A stretch of DNA of 64,000 nt from Mycobacterium lentiflavum (lineage in GTDB: Bacteria; Actinomycetota; Actinomycetes; Mycobacteriales; Mycobacteriaceae). This document shows positions 52,749 through 61,865 of this stretch, piece by piece. The position numbers and the translations under genes were made by a program. The DNA lies in NCBI RefSeq assembly GCF_022374895.2, contig NZ_CP092423.2, positions 4,402,001-4,466,000 of the forward strand, given 5' to 3'. The stretch's first letter is position 1; each line of letters begins with the position of its first letter. The notes under the pieces were generated by a model. That model made no database searches and was not told where the DNA came from. It saw only the letters and a program-made list of their open reading frames with translations.

Positions 52749-54463
52749 CCAGCGTCTTTTCTGCGCGGCTTGGGCCCACCGCGCCGGGGCTTATCCGAGG
52801 ATATGCCGGACGAGCGGTCCGGCTTGAGATCGATCAACACACCCGAGATACGAGTTTTCTCAAGCTTTTTCAGCGTTGCCGCCGACAGCTTGACGGGCAA
52901 CTCCACCAACGAGAAGTCGGGCCCGATGGCGATGTGGCCGAAATCGCTGCGGTGCAGCCCACCTTCGTTGGCGATGGCGCCGACGATCGCCCCCGGCCCG
53001 ACCTTGTGCCGCTTGCCGACGGCGATCCGGTAGGTCTGGAACGAACGCATGCCCCTTGACTTTTCGGGACGTTCGCGACGCTCACCGTCACGCTCGGGCC
53101 GCTCGCGCCGCTGCCGCGGCGGTTCGGGCGACATCAAGAACTCTTCGCCGTCGCGGGACTGCACTGCCAACGCCGCGGCGATGTCGGCCATCGGGACATC
53201 GTGCTCGCGTTCGTAGTCCTGCACCAGCTTGCGGAACAGCTCGAGCCCCGGATTGCCCAGCGCGCCGGTGATCGAGTCGGCGAATTTCGCCACCCGTTGC
53301 GCGTTGACGTCCTCGACGGTGGGCAGTTCGGACTCGGTGAGGGTTTGGCGCGTTGCCTTCTCAATTGACTTGAGCAAATGGCGTTCTCGCGGCGAAACAA
53401 ACAGCAACGCGGAGCCCGACCGCCCGGCCCGGCCGGTGCGTCCGATCCGGTGGACGTAGGACTCGGTGTCGTGCGGAATGTCGTAGTTCAGCACGTGCGA
53501 GATGCGCTCCACGTCCAAGCCTCTGGCCGCCACATCGGTGGCGACCAGGATGTCGATGGTGCCGTCCTTCAGTGCGGCGACGGTCCGTTCGCGCTGGGCC
53601 TGGGCGATATCGCCGTTGATTGCGGCCGCGGAAAACCCTCGGGCCCGCAGCTTTTCGGCCACCTCTTCGGTCGCCTGCTTGGTGCGCACGAAGATGATCA
53701 TCGCCTCGAACGGCTCGACTTCCAGAATGCGGGTCAGCGCGTCCATCTTGCGTGGCCCGGCGACCTGAATGTAGCGCTGCGAAATATTCTCGGCGGTAGC
53801 GGTTTTCGCCTTCGAGGTGACTTCGAACGGGTCGTGCAGGTACTTGGTGGTGATCTTACGGATCGCCGGTGGCATGGTCGCCGAGAACAGGGCAACCTGC
53901 TTGTATTCCGGAGTTTCGCTCAGGATGCGGTCGACTTCCTCAGCGAAACCCATCGTCAGCATCTCGTCGGCCTCGTCGAGCACCAGGTAGTCCACCCGGG
54001 ACAGGTCCAGCGTCGCGCGTTCGAGGTGGTCGATGACGCGGCCGGGGGTGCCGACCACTACCTGCGCACCCCGTCGCAGCCCGGCCAGCTGCACGCCGTA
54101 GGACGCCCCGCCATAGATCGGGAGCACGTTGAGCTGCGGCAGATGGGCACCGTATCGGCTGAACGCCTCGGCCACCTGCAGCGCCAGTTCGCGGGTGGGC
54201 GCCAGGACAAGGGCCTGGGTTGCTTTGTTGGTGACGTCGATTTTGGAAAGGATCGGCGTCGCAAAGGCCGCCGTTTTGCCGGTGCCGGTCTGCGCCAGGC
54301 CGACCACGTCCGAACCCGCCATCAGTGCCGGGATCGTCGCGGCCTGGATTCCGGTCGGCGACTCGTAGCCGACATCGGCGAGCGCCCGCACGACGTCGGG
54401 ATGAATCTGCAGGTCGGCGAACGAAGTAGGGGCCGCTTCAGGCGTGCCGTCGGGGACTGTCAT
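52745..54463 (-). CDS. deaD: DEAD-box RNA helicase DeaD
   Basis: A 572-residue RNA helicase (Rv1253). Motifs in order: Q motif around GYESPTGIQAATIP, I AQTGTGKT, Ia PTRELALQ, II DEAD in VLDEADEML, III SAT, IV-VI ending with HRIGRTGRAGR. A Glu/Arg-rich segment follows (about 450-490) and a DbpA-type RNA-binding domain (about 490-555, RIAVGKRHKVGPGAIVG). The function is RNA duplex unwinding in ribosome assembly or decay. Confidence 0.95.
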   Translation of the reverse strand: MTVPDGTPEAAPTSFADLQIHPDVVRALADVGYESPTGIQAATIPALMAGSDVVGLAQTGTGKTAAFATPILSKIDVTNKATQALVLAPTRELALQVAEAFSRYGAHLPQLNVLPIYGGASYGVQLAGLRRGAQVVVGTPGRVIDHLERATLDLSRVDYLVLDEADEMLTMGFAEEVDRILSETPEYKQVALFSATMPPAIRKITTKYLHDPFEVTSKAKTATAENISQRYIQVAGPRKMDALTRILEVEPFEAMIIFVRTKQATEEVAEKLRARGFSAAAINGDIAQAQRERTVAALKDGTIDILVATDVAARGLDVERISHVLNYDIPHDTESYVHRIGRTGRAGRSGSALLFVSPRERHLLKSIEKATRQTLTESELPTVEDVNAQRVAKFADSITGALGNPGLELFRKLVQDYEREHDVPMADIAAALAVQSRDGEEFLMSPEPPRQRRERPERDGERRERPEKSRGMRSFQTYRIAVGKRHKVGPGAIVGAIANEGGLHRSDFGHIAIGPDFSLVELPVKLSAATLKKLEKTRISGVLIDLKPDRSSGISSDKPRRGGPKPRRKDAG

Positions 54464-54574
54464 CGTGCAAGAAGTTTAGTGGTGACGGCGAGCACAGCGC
54501 AGCTGGGCGTGCGGGGCCCGTTGATTCGCGCGGCCGACACGGCCCGCGGCATGCCTGCCACACCGGCGCACGCG

Positions 54575-55171
54575 ATGCCGGTACGGTTGCGCGATGTGTG
54601 GTGCCTACCGTGCCGTGTCGAGCCACTGACCGTCGGCGTCCTGCTCGCCGTGACGTTGTCCGGCTGCGGTTCGGGAGATTCGACGGTCGCCAAGACGCCG
54701 CAGGCCACCACGTCGACCGCGTCGATCACCGCACCCGCCACACCCAAGCCGACCGAAATCGCGTCACCGGGTTCGAGCGCGCCGGCCGACCCTTGCGCGG
54801 TCAATCTGGCGTCGCCCACGATCGCGAAGGTGGTCTCCGACTTACCCCGCGATCCGCGCAGTCAGCAGGCCTGGAACCCGGAGCCGATAGCCGGTAACTA
54901 CAACCAGTGCGCACAGCTTTCCGCGGTGATCATCAAGGCCAACACGAACGCGGTCAACGCGACGACCCGGGCGGTCCTGTTTCATCTCGGACAGTTCATC
55001 CCGCAAGGAGTGCCGGACACCTACGGGTTCAACGGCATCGACGCGGCGCAGACCACCGGCGACACCGTCGCGTTGACCTATCCCAGCGGTATCAACGGCC
55101 TGAACACCGACGTCCGATTCCGTTGGAACGGCAACACCGTCGAGCTGATCGGCAACGGCCCCGGGCACTGA
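54575..55171 (+). CDS. lprE: Lipoprotein LprE
   Basis: A 198-residue lipoprotein with lipobox VTLSGC and a Thr/Pro-rich stalk after it. The mature domain (DPCAVNLASPTIAKVVSDLP, NYNQCAQLSAVIIKANTN, GVPDTYGFNGIDAAQTTGD) is the LprE type (Rv1252c). ATG 54575 is preferred; ATG 54551 is in frame, and GTG 54596 also gives a usable signal peptide. The divergent deaD start is at 54463. In M. tuberculosis LprE helps suppress host vitamin-D-dependent cathelicidin. Confidence 0.88.
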   Translation: MPVRLRDVWCLPCRVEPLTVGVLLAVTLSGCGSGDSTVAKTPQATTSTASITAPATPKPTEIASPGSSAPADPCAVNLASPTIAKVVSDLPRDPRSQQAWNPEPIAGNYNQCAQLSAVIIKANTNAVNATTRAVLFHLGQFIPQGVPDTYGFNGIDAAQTTGDTVALTYPSGINGLNTDVRFRWNGNTVELIGNGPGH

Positions 55172-55220
55172 CCCGGCATACCTTCGCAGAACCGCATCGC
55201 TGTCGGCCGCCTCACCTACA

Positions 55221-58200
55221 GTGGCTGCTGTGTTCGTCACCGACGGCAACATCGTGTACAGCGCGTCGGACCTGGCCGCGGCCGCCCGATGCGAGTATGC
55301 GCTGCTCCGGAATTTCGACGCGAAGCTGGGCTGGGGTCCCGTCGTCGACGTCGAGGACGAGCTGCTGGCGCGCACCGCCGCCCTCGGTGACGACCACGAG
55401 CGACGCGAACTCGACCGGCTGCGCGCCGAGTTCGCCGACGGCGTCGCTGTCATCGGACGTCCGGCCTACACGCTGGCCGGTCTGACCGCTGCCGCCGAGG
55501 CGACCCGGCGCGCGATCGCCAACCACGCCCCGGTGGTGTACCAGGCGGCGATGTTCGACGGCCGCTTCGTCGGGTTCGCCGACTTCCTGGTTGCCGAGGG
55601 CGAGCAGTATCGCCTCGTCGATACCAAGCTGGCCCGCTCCCCCAAGGTCACCGCGTTACTGCAGCTGGCGGCCTACGCCGACGCGCTGACCGGGATGGGC
55701 GTCGCGGTCGCGGACGAGGCAGAACTGCGGCTGGGCGACGGCTCGGTCGTGCGGTATCGCGTATGCGATCTGATCCCGGTCTTTCGGTCCCAGCGCGCGC
55801 AGTTGCAGCGCCTGCTCGACGAGCATCACGCCGGTGGCACCGCGGTGCGCTGGGAGGACGAGGGCGTGCGGGCATGTTTTCGCTGTGCGCTGTGTGTCGA
55901 GCAGGTGCGGGCGACCGACGATCTGCTGTTGGTTGCCGGCATGCGAATCAGCCAGCGGGACAGGCTGATTGATGCCGGGATCACCACGGTCGCCGAACTG
56001 GCCCGGCACTGTGGGCCGGTGCCCGACCTGGCGCCCGGCGCGGTGGCCAAGTTGACTGCCCAAGCGACAATACAAGTGCGCCAACGTGATACCGGTATTG
56101 CGCAGTTCGAGGTCGTCGATCCGCAGCCGCTGACGCTGTTGCCGGAGCCCGACCCCGGCGATCTGTTCTTCGACTTCGAGGGCGATCCGCTGTGGACCGC
56201 CGACGGGCACGACTGGGGCCTGGAGTACCTGTTCGGCGTGCTGGACGCCGCGGGGAAATTCAGCCCGCTGTGGGCGCACGATCGGGTCGGCGAGCGCAGA
56301 GCCCTGATCGAATTCCTGGCGATGGTGAAAAAGCGCCGCAAACGCCGGCCCAACATGCACATCTACCACTACGCGCCGTACGAGAAGACCGCGCTGTTGC
56401 GGCTTGCCGGACGCTACGGCGTCGGCGAGGACGAGGTCGACGACCTGTTGCGCAGCGGGACATTGGTTGACCTGTATCCGTTGGTGCGCAAGAGCATTCG
56501 ATCTGGCGCCGAGTCGTTCAGCCTGAAGGCCCTCGAGCCGCTGTACATGGGGACACTGCTGCGTTCGGGCGACGTGACCACGGCCGCCGACTCGATCACC
56601 TCCTACGCCAAGTCCTGCGAACTGCGCGACAATGGTCGCGCTGACGAGGCCGAGACCGTGCTCAAGGAGATCGAGGACTACAACCTCTACGACTGCCGCT
56701 CGACGCAGCAGCTGCGCAACTGGCTGCTGGTGCGTGCCTGGGAATCGGGCGTCACACCGGTTGGCGCCCAACCGGTTTCCGGCGGCAACACTGTCGGGGA
56801 CCACGACGAGCTGGCGGCCACACTGGCCGCGTTCACCGGGGACGCCGCCGTCGGCGACCGCACGCCGGAGCAGATCGCCGTCGCACTGGTCGGCGCGGCG
56901 CGCGGCTACCATCGGCGCGAGGACAAACCGTTCTGGTGGTCGCATTTCGACCGGCTGAACTTCCCGGTCGACGAATGGGCCGACAACACCGACGTATTCA
57001 TTGCCGATCCGGCCAGCGTATCGGTCAGCGTGGACTGGCATACCCCGCCGAAGGCCCGCAAGCCACAGCGACGGGTGACGCTGCGCGGCGAGCTGGCCCG
57101 CGGTGACCTGATGCGCGACGTCTTCGCACTCTACGAGGCGCCGGCCCCGCCGAGCATGACCGACAATCCCGACCGGCGCGCGGCCGGACGGGCCACCGTC
57201 GTCGAGGTCGACGATCCGGCAGTGCCCACCGAAGTCGTCATCCTCGAGCGAATAGGTAGCGATGGCAATGCCTTTCACCAACTCCCCTTTGCGCTGACGC
57301 CGGGTCCGCCGCTGCCCACGGCCGCGCTGCGCGAATCGATCGAGTCTACCGCGATCGCGGTCGCCGCCGGGCTGCCACACCTGCCCCGCACCGCGATGAT
57401 CGACGTCCTGCTGCGCTCGGCCCCCCGCACGAAAAGCCCACTGCCGCGCAGCACCGACACGATCACCGATATCACCGCGGCGGCACTGGATCTCGAGTCG
57501 TCCTACCTGGCGGTGCACGGGCCGCCCGGGACCGGAAAGACCTACACCGCCGCGGCCGTGATCACCCGCCTGGTCACCGAGCACGGCTGGCGCGTCGGCG
57601 TGGTCGCACAATCGCACGCCACGGTGGAGAACCTGCTCGACGCCGTGATCGATGCCGGGCTGGAACCCAGCCGGGTCGCGAAGAAGAAGTACGACCGCGA
57701 CTGCCCGCGCTGGCAGGAGATCGACGGCAGCGAGTACGGCGCCTTCATCTCGGCGCAGGCCGGATGCGTGATCGGTGGTACGGCTTGGGATTTCGCCAAC
57801 GCCAATCGGGTGCTGCCGGGCAGCCTGGATCTACTCGCCATCGACGAGGCGGGCCAGTTCTGCCTGGCCAACACGATCGCCGTAGCGCCGGCGGCGCGTA
57901 ACCTGCTGTTGCTGGGCGATCCCCAGCAGCTGCCCCAGGTCAGCCAGGGCACGCATCCCGAACCCGTCGACACGTCCGCCCTCGATTGGCTGGTCGACGG
58001 TCAGCGCACGTTGCCCGATGAGCGCGGCTACTTCCTCGACCTCTCCTACCGGATGCACCCGTCGGTCTGCGCCGCGGTCTCCGAGCTGTCGTATGAAGGC
58101 CGACTTCATTCGGTCACCGAGCGTACCGCCAACCGCCGCCTCGACGGCTGCACGCCAGGCGTGCGCGTGATTTCGGTTCACCACCAGGGCAATTCAAACG

Positions 58201-58634
58201 AAAGCCCGGAGGAGGCCGACGTGATCGTCGCCGAGATCGGGCGCCTACTCGGGTCGCCGTGGACCGACGAGCACGGCAGGCGCGCGCTGACCGCCTCGGA
58301 CGTGCTGGTGCTGGCGCCGTACAACGCTCAGGTGTCGCTGGTGCGTCAGCGGTTGGCCTCCGCGGGTCTGGACGGCGTGCGGGTCGGAACCGTCGACAAG
58401 TTCCAGGGCGGACAGGCGCCGGTGGTCTTCATCTCGATGACAGCATCGTCGGTCGACGAGGTGCCACGCGGAATCTCGTTCCTGCTCAACAGGAATCGGC
58501 TCAACGTCGCGGTCAGCCGGGCACAGTACGCGGCGGTGATCGTGCGTTCGGAGCTGCTGACCGAGTACCTGCCCGGCACACCGGCCGGCCTGCTGGAGTT
58601 GGGCGGCTTTCTGGCGTTGACGGCGACCGGGTGA
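55221..58634 (+). CDS. RecB-like nuclease / DEDD nuclease / SF1 helicase fusion (Rv1251c-like)
   Basis: A 1,137-residue protein with three parts. The N-terminus (about 1-290) is a TM0106-type RecB-family nuclease with the core DTK (134-136) in RLVDTKLARSPK. The middle part has FFDFEGDP (Asp318) typical of the RNase H-like DEDD fold. The C-terminal helicase has Walker A GPPGTGKT (767-774), Walker B DEAGQF (875-880), and later motifs SYRMHP, GTVDKFQGG and NRLNVAVSRA of the UPF1/Dna2-like SF1B group. It likely processes DNA or RNA ends. GTG 55221 or GTG 55230 could be the start. The convergent MFS gene ends one base away. Confidence 0.87.
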   Translation: MAAVFVTDGNIVYSASDLAAAARCEYALLRNFDAKLGWGPVVDVEDELLARTAALGDDHERRELDRLRAEFADGVAVIGRPAYTLAGLTAAAEATRRAIANHAPVVYQAAMFDGRFVGFADFLVAEGEQYRLVDTKLARSPKVTALLQLAAYADALTGMGVAVADEAELRLGDGSVVRYRVCDLIPVFRSQRAQLQRLLDEHHAGGTAVRWEDEGVRACFRCALCVEQVRATDDLLLVAGMRISQRDRLIDAGITTVAELARHCGPVPDLAPGAVAKLTAQATIQVRQRDTGIAQFEVVDPQPLTLLPEPDPGDLFFDFEGDPLWTADGHDWGLEYLFGVLDAAGKFSPLWAHDRVGERRALIEFLAMVKKRRKRRPNMHIYHYAPYEKTALLRLAGRYGVGEDEVDDLLRSGTLVDLYPLVRKSIRSGAESFSLKALEPLYMGTLLRSGDVTTAADSITSYAKSCELRDNGRADEAETVLKEIEDYNLYDCRSTQQLRNWLLVRAWESGVTPVGAQPVSGGNTVGDHDELAATLAAFTGDAAVGDRTPEQIAVALVGAARGYHRREDKPFWWSHFDRLNFPVDEWADNTDVFIADPASVSVSVDWHTPPKARKPQRRVTLRGELARGDLMRDVFALYEAPAPPSMTDNPDRRAAGRATVVEVDDPAVPTEVVILERIGSDGNAFHQLPFALTPGPPLPTAALRESIESTAIAVAAGLPHLPRTAMIDVLLRSAPRTKSPLPRSTDTITDITAAALDLESSYLAVHGPPGTGKTYTAAAVITRLVTEHGWRVGVVAQSHATVENLLDAVIDAGLEPSRVAKKKYDRDCPRWQEIDGSEYGAFISAQAGCVIGGTAWDFANANRVLPGSLDLLAIDEAGQFCLANTIAVAPAARNLLLLGDPQQLPQVSQGTHPEPVDTSALDWLVDGQRTLPDERGYFLDLSYRMHPSVCAAVSELSYEGRLHSVTERTANRRLDGCTPGVRVISVHHQGNSNESPEEADVIVAEIGRLLGSPWTDEHGRRALTASDVLVLAPYNAQVSLVRQRLASAGLDGVRVGTVDKFQGGQAPVVFISMTASSVDEVPRGISFLLNRNRLNVAVSRAQYAAVIVRSELLTEYLPGTPAGLLELGGFLALTATG

Positions 58635-58635
58635 G

Positions 58636-60642
58636 CTACCTACCCGAAGAATTCCGGCCGCGGCCGGTGGGATCGTCGTCCGGGCCGTAGCGCTGGCCCC
58701 GCGGTGCCCGAAGGGAGCCGTTCACGCGACGACCCGGCGACGGGGCGCTGCGATCGCTGCGCGTGGCCGGGCCGTGCCATTGCGGCGGCAGCTCGACGAC
58801 TGGCCGGAACCGCTTGTCGCGATCGACGTGAGATCCATTGTGGGCGAAGCCAATCGGTTCGGATCGCGACCGCGGGTCATCGCGACGGCGGCGTCGCGGC
58901 TCGGCGGGATCGCTGTGCAGCTCCTCGGGTGGTGCTGCAGCGGCCCCGGGCGGTGCGGTGCGGTGCGGTGCGCTCGCGGCACGGGGCGCAGGCTCGCGGC
59001 CCTGCTCGCGGCGCAGGATGAGTTCGACATAGTCGTCGTCGTCATCGCGATCGTCGTCGTGGGACGGCGCGGCGGCCCTGCCCGCACGGGACATCATCGA
59101 GGACGCGAAGCCGACCAGGAACAGCGCGGCGCCGATCCCGAACAACGCAATGAACGCGGGCAGCAGCAGCGACTGCGACATCGCCGCCGCGAAGGGCTCG
59201 CGCACGAATTCCGGCAGTTGCAACGGACTAGCGCCATCGGCCGCATCGTGTTCGGACACGTCGGGCGGCATCTCGGCACCGGTACGCCACGCCATGAACG
59301 CCGCCATCGCGGCGCTGCCGAGTACCGCCCCGAGCTGGCGGACCGAGTTGTAGACCGCGGAACCGGTTCCGGCCAGTTCGGGTGGCAGATTGCGAGTCGC
59401 GGTGGCCGTCAGCGGCGACCATACAAACGCCATCCCGACACCGATCATGAAGAACGCCAACAGCATCCGCCAGATCGGCGTGTAGGGGGTCATCTCGAAC
59501 GACAGCCAGGTCAATGAGATCGCCAGCACCGAAAAGCCGAACCCCAGCACGGGCCGCGGGTGGTATCGGTCGACGATCAGGCCGACAAACGGCGCGAGGC
59601 CGCCGTTGGCAATCGCCAACGGGGCGATCAGCAGGGCCGACAGGGTCGGCGACAGCCCGCACACCAGCTGCGTATAGAAGGTCAGCGGCAGCATCATCGC
59701 GGTCGCGGTGAACGAAGTGATGCCCACACCGAGACTGCACAGACTGAAATCGCGGTCGGTGAACACGTCCAGCGGGATCAGTGGCTCCCGGGTGTTCACC
59801 GACTGCCAGTAGACGAACGCCGAGACGAATCCGACGCCGGCCACGACCGTCGCCCAGATCCACGGCTGCCAATGAGCCGACTGGCCCTGCTGCAGACCGA
59901 ACACGATCAGGAAGATGCCCACCCCGGACAGAGCGACGCCGACCAGATCGAACCGATGCGCCTGGGTGGGCAGCTCGGGAACCAGCCACACCGCCAGCGC
60001 CAGCCCGACGACGCCGATCGGGAGGTTGACGAAGAAGATCCATTCCCAGCCCAGCCCGTCCACCAGCAGGCCCCCGGCCAACGGGCCCACCAGGCTGGCG
60101 ACGCCGGCGGTGGCGCCCCACAGGCTGACCGCGACCCCGCGCCGCTGTGGCGGGAAGATCCGCGTGATCGTCGACAACGTCTGCGGGGTGAGCACGCCGG
60201 CCCCGATGCCCTGCACCACCCGGGCGGCGATGAGCATGCCGGCGCTCCCGGCCAGTCCACACCACATCGAGGCGGCGGTGAACACCACCAGGCCGATCAG
60301 GTAGAGGTTCTTCGGGCCGTACCGATCCCCCAGCCGGCCGGCCACCGGCAACACCACCGCACATCCGAGCAGGTAGGCGCTGGTCACCCAGATGACCGCG
60401 GCGTAGCCGATATGCAAGTCGGCCATGATGGTCGGGTTGGCGATCGCGACGATGGTCGAGTCGACCATGATCATGAAGAACCCGATCATCATCGCGCAGA
60501 GGGCAAGCCACGGGTTTTCGCTGCTGCGCGGCCCCGAGGGGGCGAGGAATTTGCGCTCCGGCGCCATGTCGGCACGACTGGGCCCCGCGCGCCGGGTTCC
60601 CCCGGACGAGCCGGACGTGGCCCCGGAAGTGGCCCCGGTCAT
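58636..60642 (-). CDS. DHA2-family MFS drug exporter (Rv1250-like)
   Basis: A 668-residue exporter with 14 predicted helices (EmrB/QacA type). Motif A VAGRLGDRYGPKNLYL (about 103-118) and motif C in GVLTPQTLSTITRIFPPQRRG are present. A long hydrophilic tail of about 150 residues (Asp run DDDRDDDDDY then Arg-, Pro- and Ala-rich) follows the last helix, longer than usual but also seen in Rv1250. ATG 60642 is the only clear start. Confidence 0.92.
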   Translation of the reverse strand: MTGATSGATSGSSGGTRRAGPSRADMAPERKFLAPSGPRSSENPWLALCAMMIGFFMIMVDSTIVAIANPTIMADLHIGYAAVIWVTSAYLLGCAVVLPVAGRLGDRYGPKNLYLIGLVVFTAASMWCGLAGSAGMLIAARVVQGIGAGVLTPQTLSTITRIFPPQRRGVAVSLWGATAGVASLVGPLAGGLLVDGLGWEWIFFVNLPIGVVGLALAVWLVPELPTQAHRFDLVGVALSGVGIFLIVFGLQQGQSAHWQPWIWATVVAGVGFVSAFVYWQSVNTREPLIPLDVFTDRDFSLCSLGVGITSFTATAMMLPLTFYTQLVCGLSPTLSALLIAPLAIANGGLAPFVGLIVDRYHPRPVLGFGFSVLAISLTWLSFEMTPYTPIWRMLLAFFMIGVGMAFVWSPLTATATRNLPPELAGTGSAVYNSVRQLGAVLGSAAMAAFMAWRTGAEMPPDVSEHDAADGASPLQLPEFVREPFAAAMSQSLLLPAFIALFGIGAALFLVGFASSMMSRAGRAAAPSHDDDRDDDDDYVELILRREQGREPAPRAASAPHRTAPPGAAAAPPEELHSDPAEPRRRRRDDPRSRSEPIGFAHNGSHVDRDKRFRPVVELPPQWHGPATRSDRSAPSPGRRVNGSLRAPRGQRYGPDDDPTGRGRNSSGR

Positions 60643-60895
60643 GCACTCACCTCGCTATAGCGCCCGACGACCGGTTCACCGCCGTGAGCAGGTGTGATAA
60701 TGCCCGCACGCAGCGATCCCCAGCTGCAGCGGACAAACTGCCCGCATCGCCGCCGAGCTGTGTCCCGCCTGCATTATTCCGGGTCGGCCGGCCATCCGCC
60801 GTCCGCGGTCGGGTTGACGCGCATGAATGGCGGCTGGCGCCACGTTCAGCAAACTCGCGTTAGCCTGAAGAGACGCCATTCGCAGGAGATGCACT

Positions 60896-61684
60896 ATGAG
60901 CACGCGACGCAATAGGTCAGGGCCCAGGTCCCTGAGACGAACCGAGCAGCTGCCGGCGGACGCCCCGTCCGGCCGCTCCGGCCGCCCGAAGGCTTCGACG
61001 CGCGCATTGGCGCAGGTCATCGAGCGCAGTTCGCGGGCCCAGGGCCCCGCCGCCGAAGCTCTGGTGGCCCGGCTGCGGCGGGCACACCCCGGCGCGAGCC
61101 CCGCCGAGATCGTCACCAAGCTGGAAAACCGCTACCTGACCGCGTTGATGGCCAGCGGTGCGGCGGTGGGTTCGGCGGCGACCTTCCCCGGGGTCGGGAC
61201 GTTGACGGCGATGTCGGCGGGCGCCGGTGAAACCGTGTTTTTCCTGGAAGCGACCGCCATCTTCGTGCTGTCGACCGCCCTGGTCTACGGCATTCCCGCC
61301 GATCATTACGAACGGCGCCGCGCGCTGGTGCTGTCGGTCCTGGTCGGCGACGACAGCAAGCGGGCCGTCGGCGAGCTGATCGGTCCGGCGCGCACCAACG
61401 GCGGCTGGCTGGCCGAAGGCATGGCCTCGCTGCCGCTGTCGAGCTTGGGCCGGCTCAACACGCGCATGTTCAGGTACTTCGTCAAGCGGTACGCGTTGCG
61501 GCGCGGCGCTTTGATGTTCGGCAAGATGCTGCCGGTCGGCATCGGCGCCGTGGTCGGTGGCGGCGGCAATCGCATCGTCGGCAAGAAGATCATCCGCAAT
61601 GCCCGCCAGGCGTTCGGCCCCCCGCCGGTCCGCTGGCCTAACCCCTTGCACGTGTTGCCGCCAGTGCGCGAGGCGAGCCGCTAG
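60896..61684 (+). CDS. Membrane protein of unknown function (Rv1249c-like)
   Basis: A 262-residue protein matching Rv1249c of M. tuberculosis in length and order. A basic N-terminus of about 80 residues precedes a hydrophobic region (about 80-135, ASGAAVGSAATFPGVGTLTA, then FFLEATAIFVLSTALVYG), and a basic C-terminus follows with a second Gly-rich hydrophobic patch (VGIGAVVGGGGN). CAGGAGATGCACT precedes the ATG. No function can be given. Confidence 0.85.
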   Translation: MSTRRNRSGPRSLRRTEQLPADAPSGRSGRPKASTRALAQVIERSSRAQGPAAEALVARLRRAHPGASPAEIVTKLENRYLTALMASGAAVGSAATFPGVGTLTAMSAGAGETVFFLEATAIFVLSTALVYGIPADHYERRRALVLSVLVGDDSKRAVGELIGPARTNGGWLAEGMASLPLSSLGRLNTRMFRYFVKRYALRRGALMFGKMLPVGIGAVVGGGGNRIVGKKIIRNARQAFGPPPVRWPNPLHVLPPVREASR

Positions 61685-61865
61685 CCCTGCGCACCCCGGT
61701 TCCCAAGGTGTCGCTGGCGAATCAGCGGCGAAGGGTTAGCCTTTATGAGGCGGAAACGTACCAGTCCGCCGCGGGTGTGAGGTACCTCGTCAACCGAGGT
61801 GCGCAGAGTCGCAGGCGCCGGGGCAATGGGCTTGCAGAGCAAAGGAATTGAGGCGAACAGCGGCC

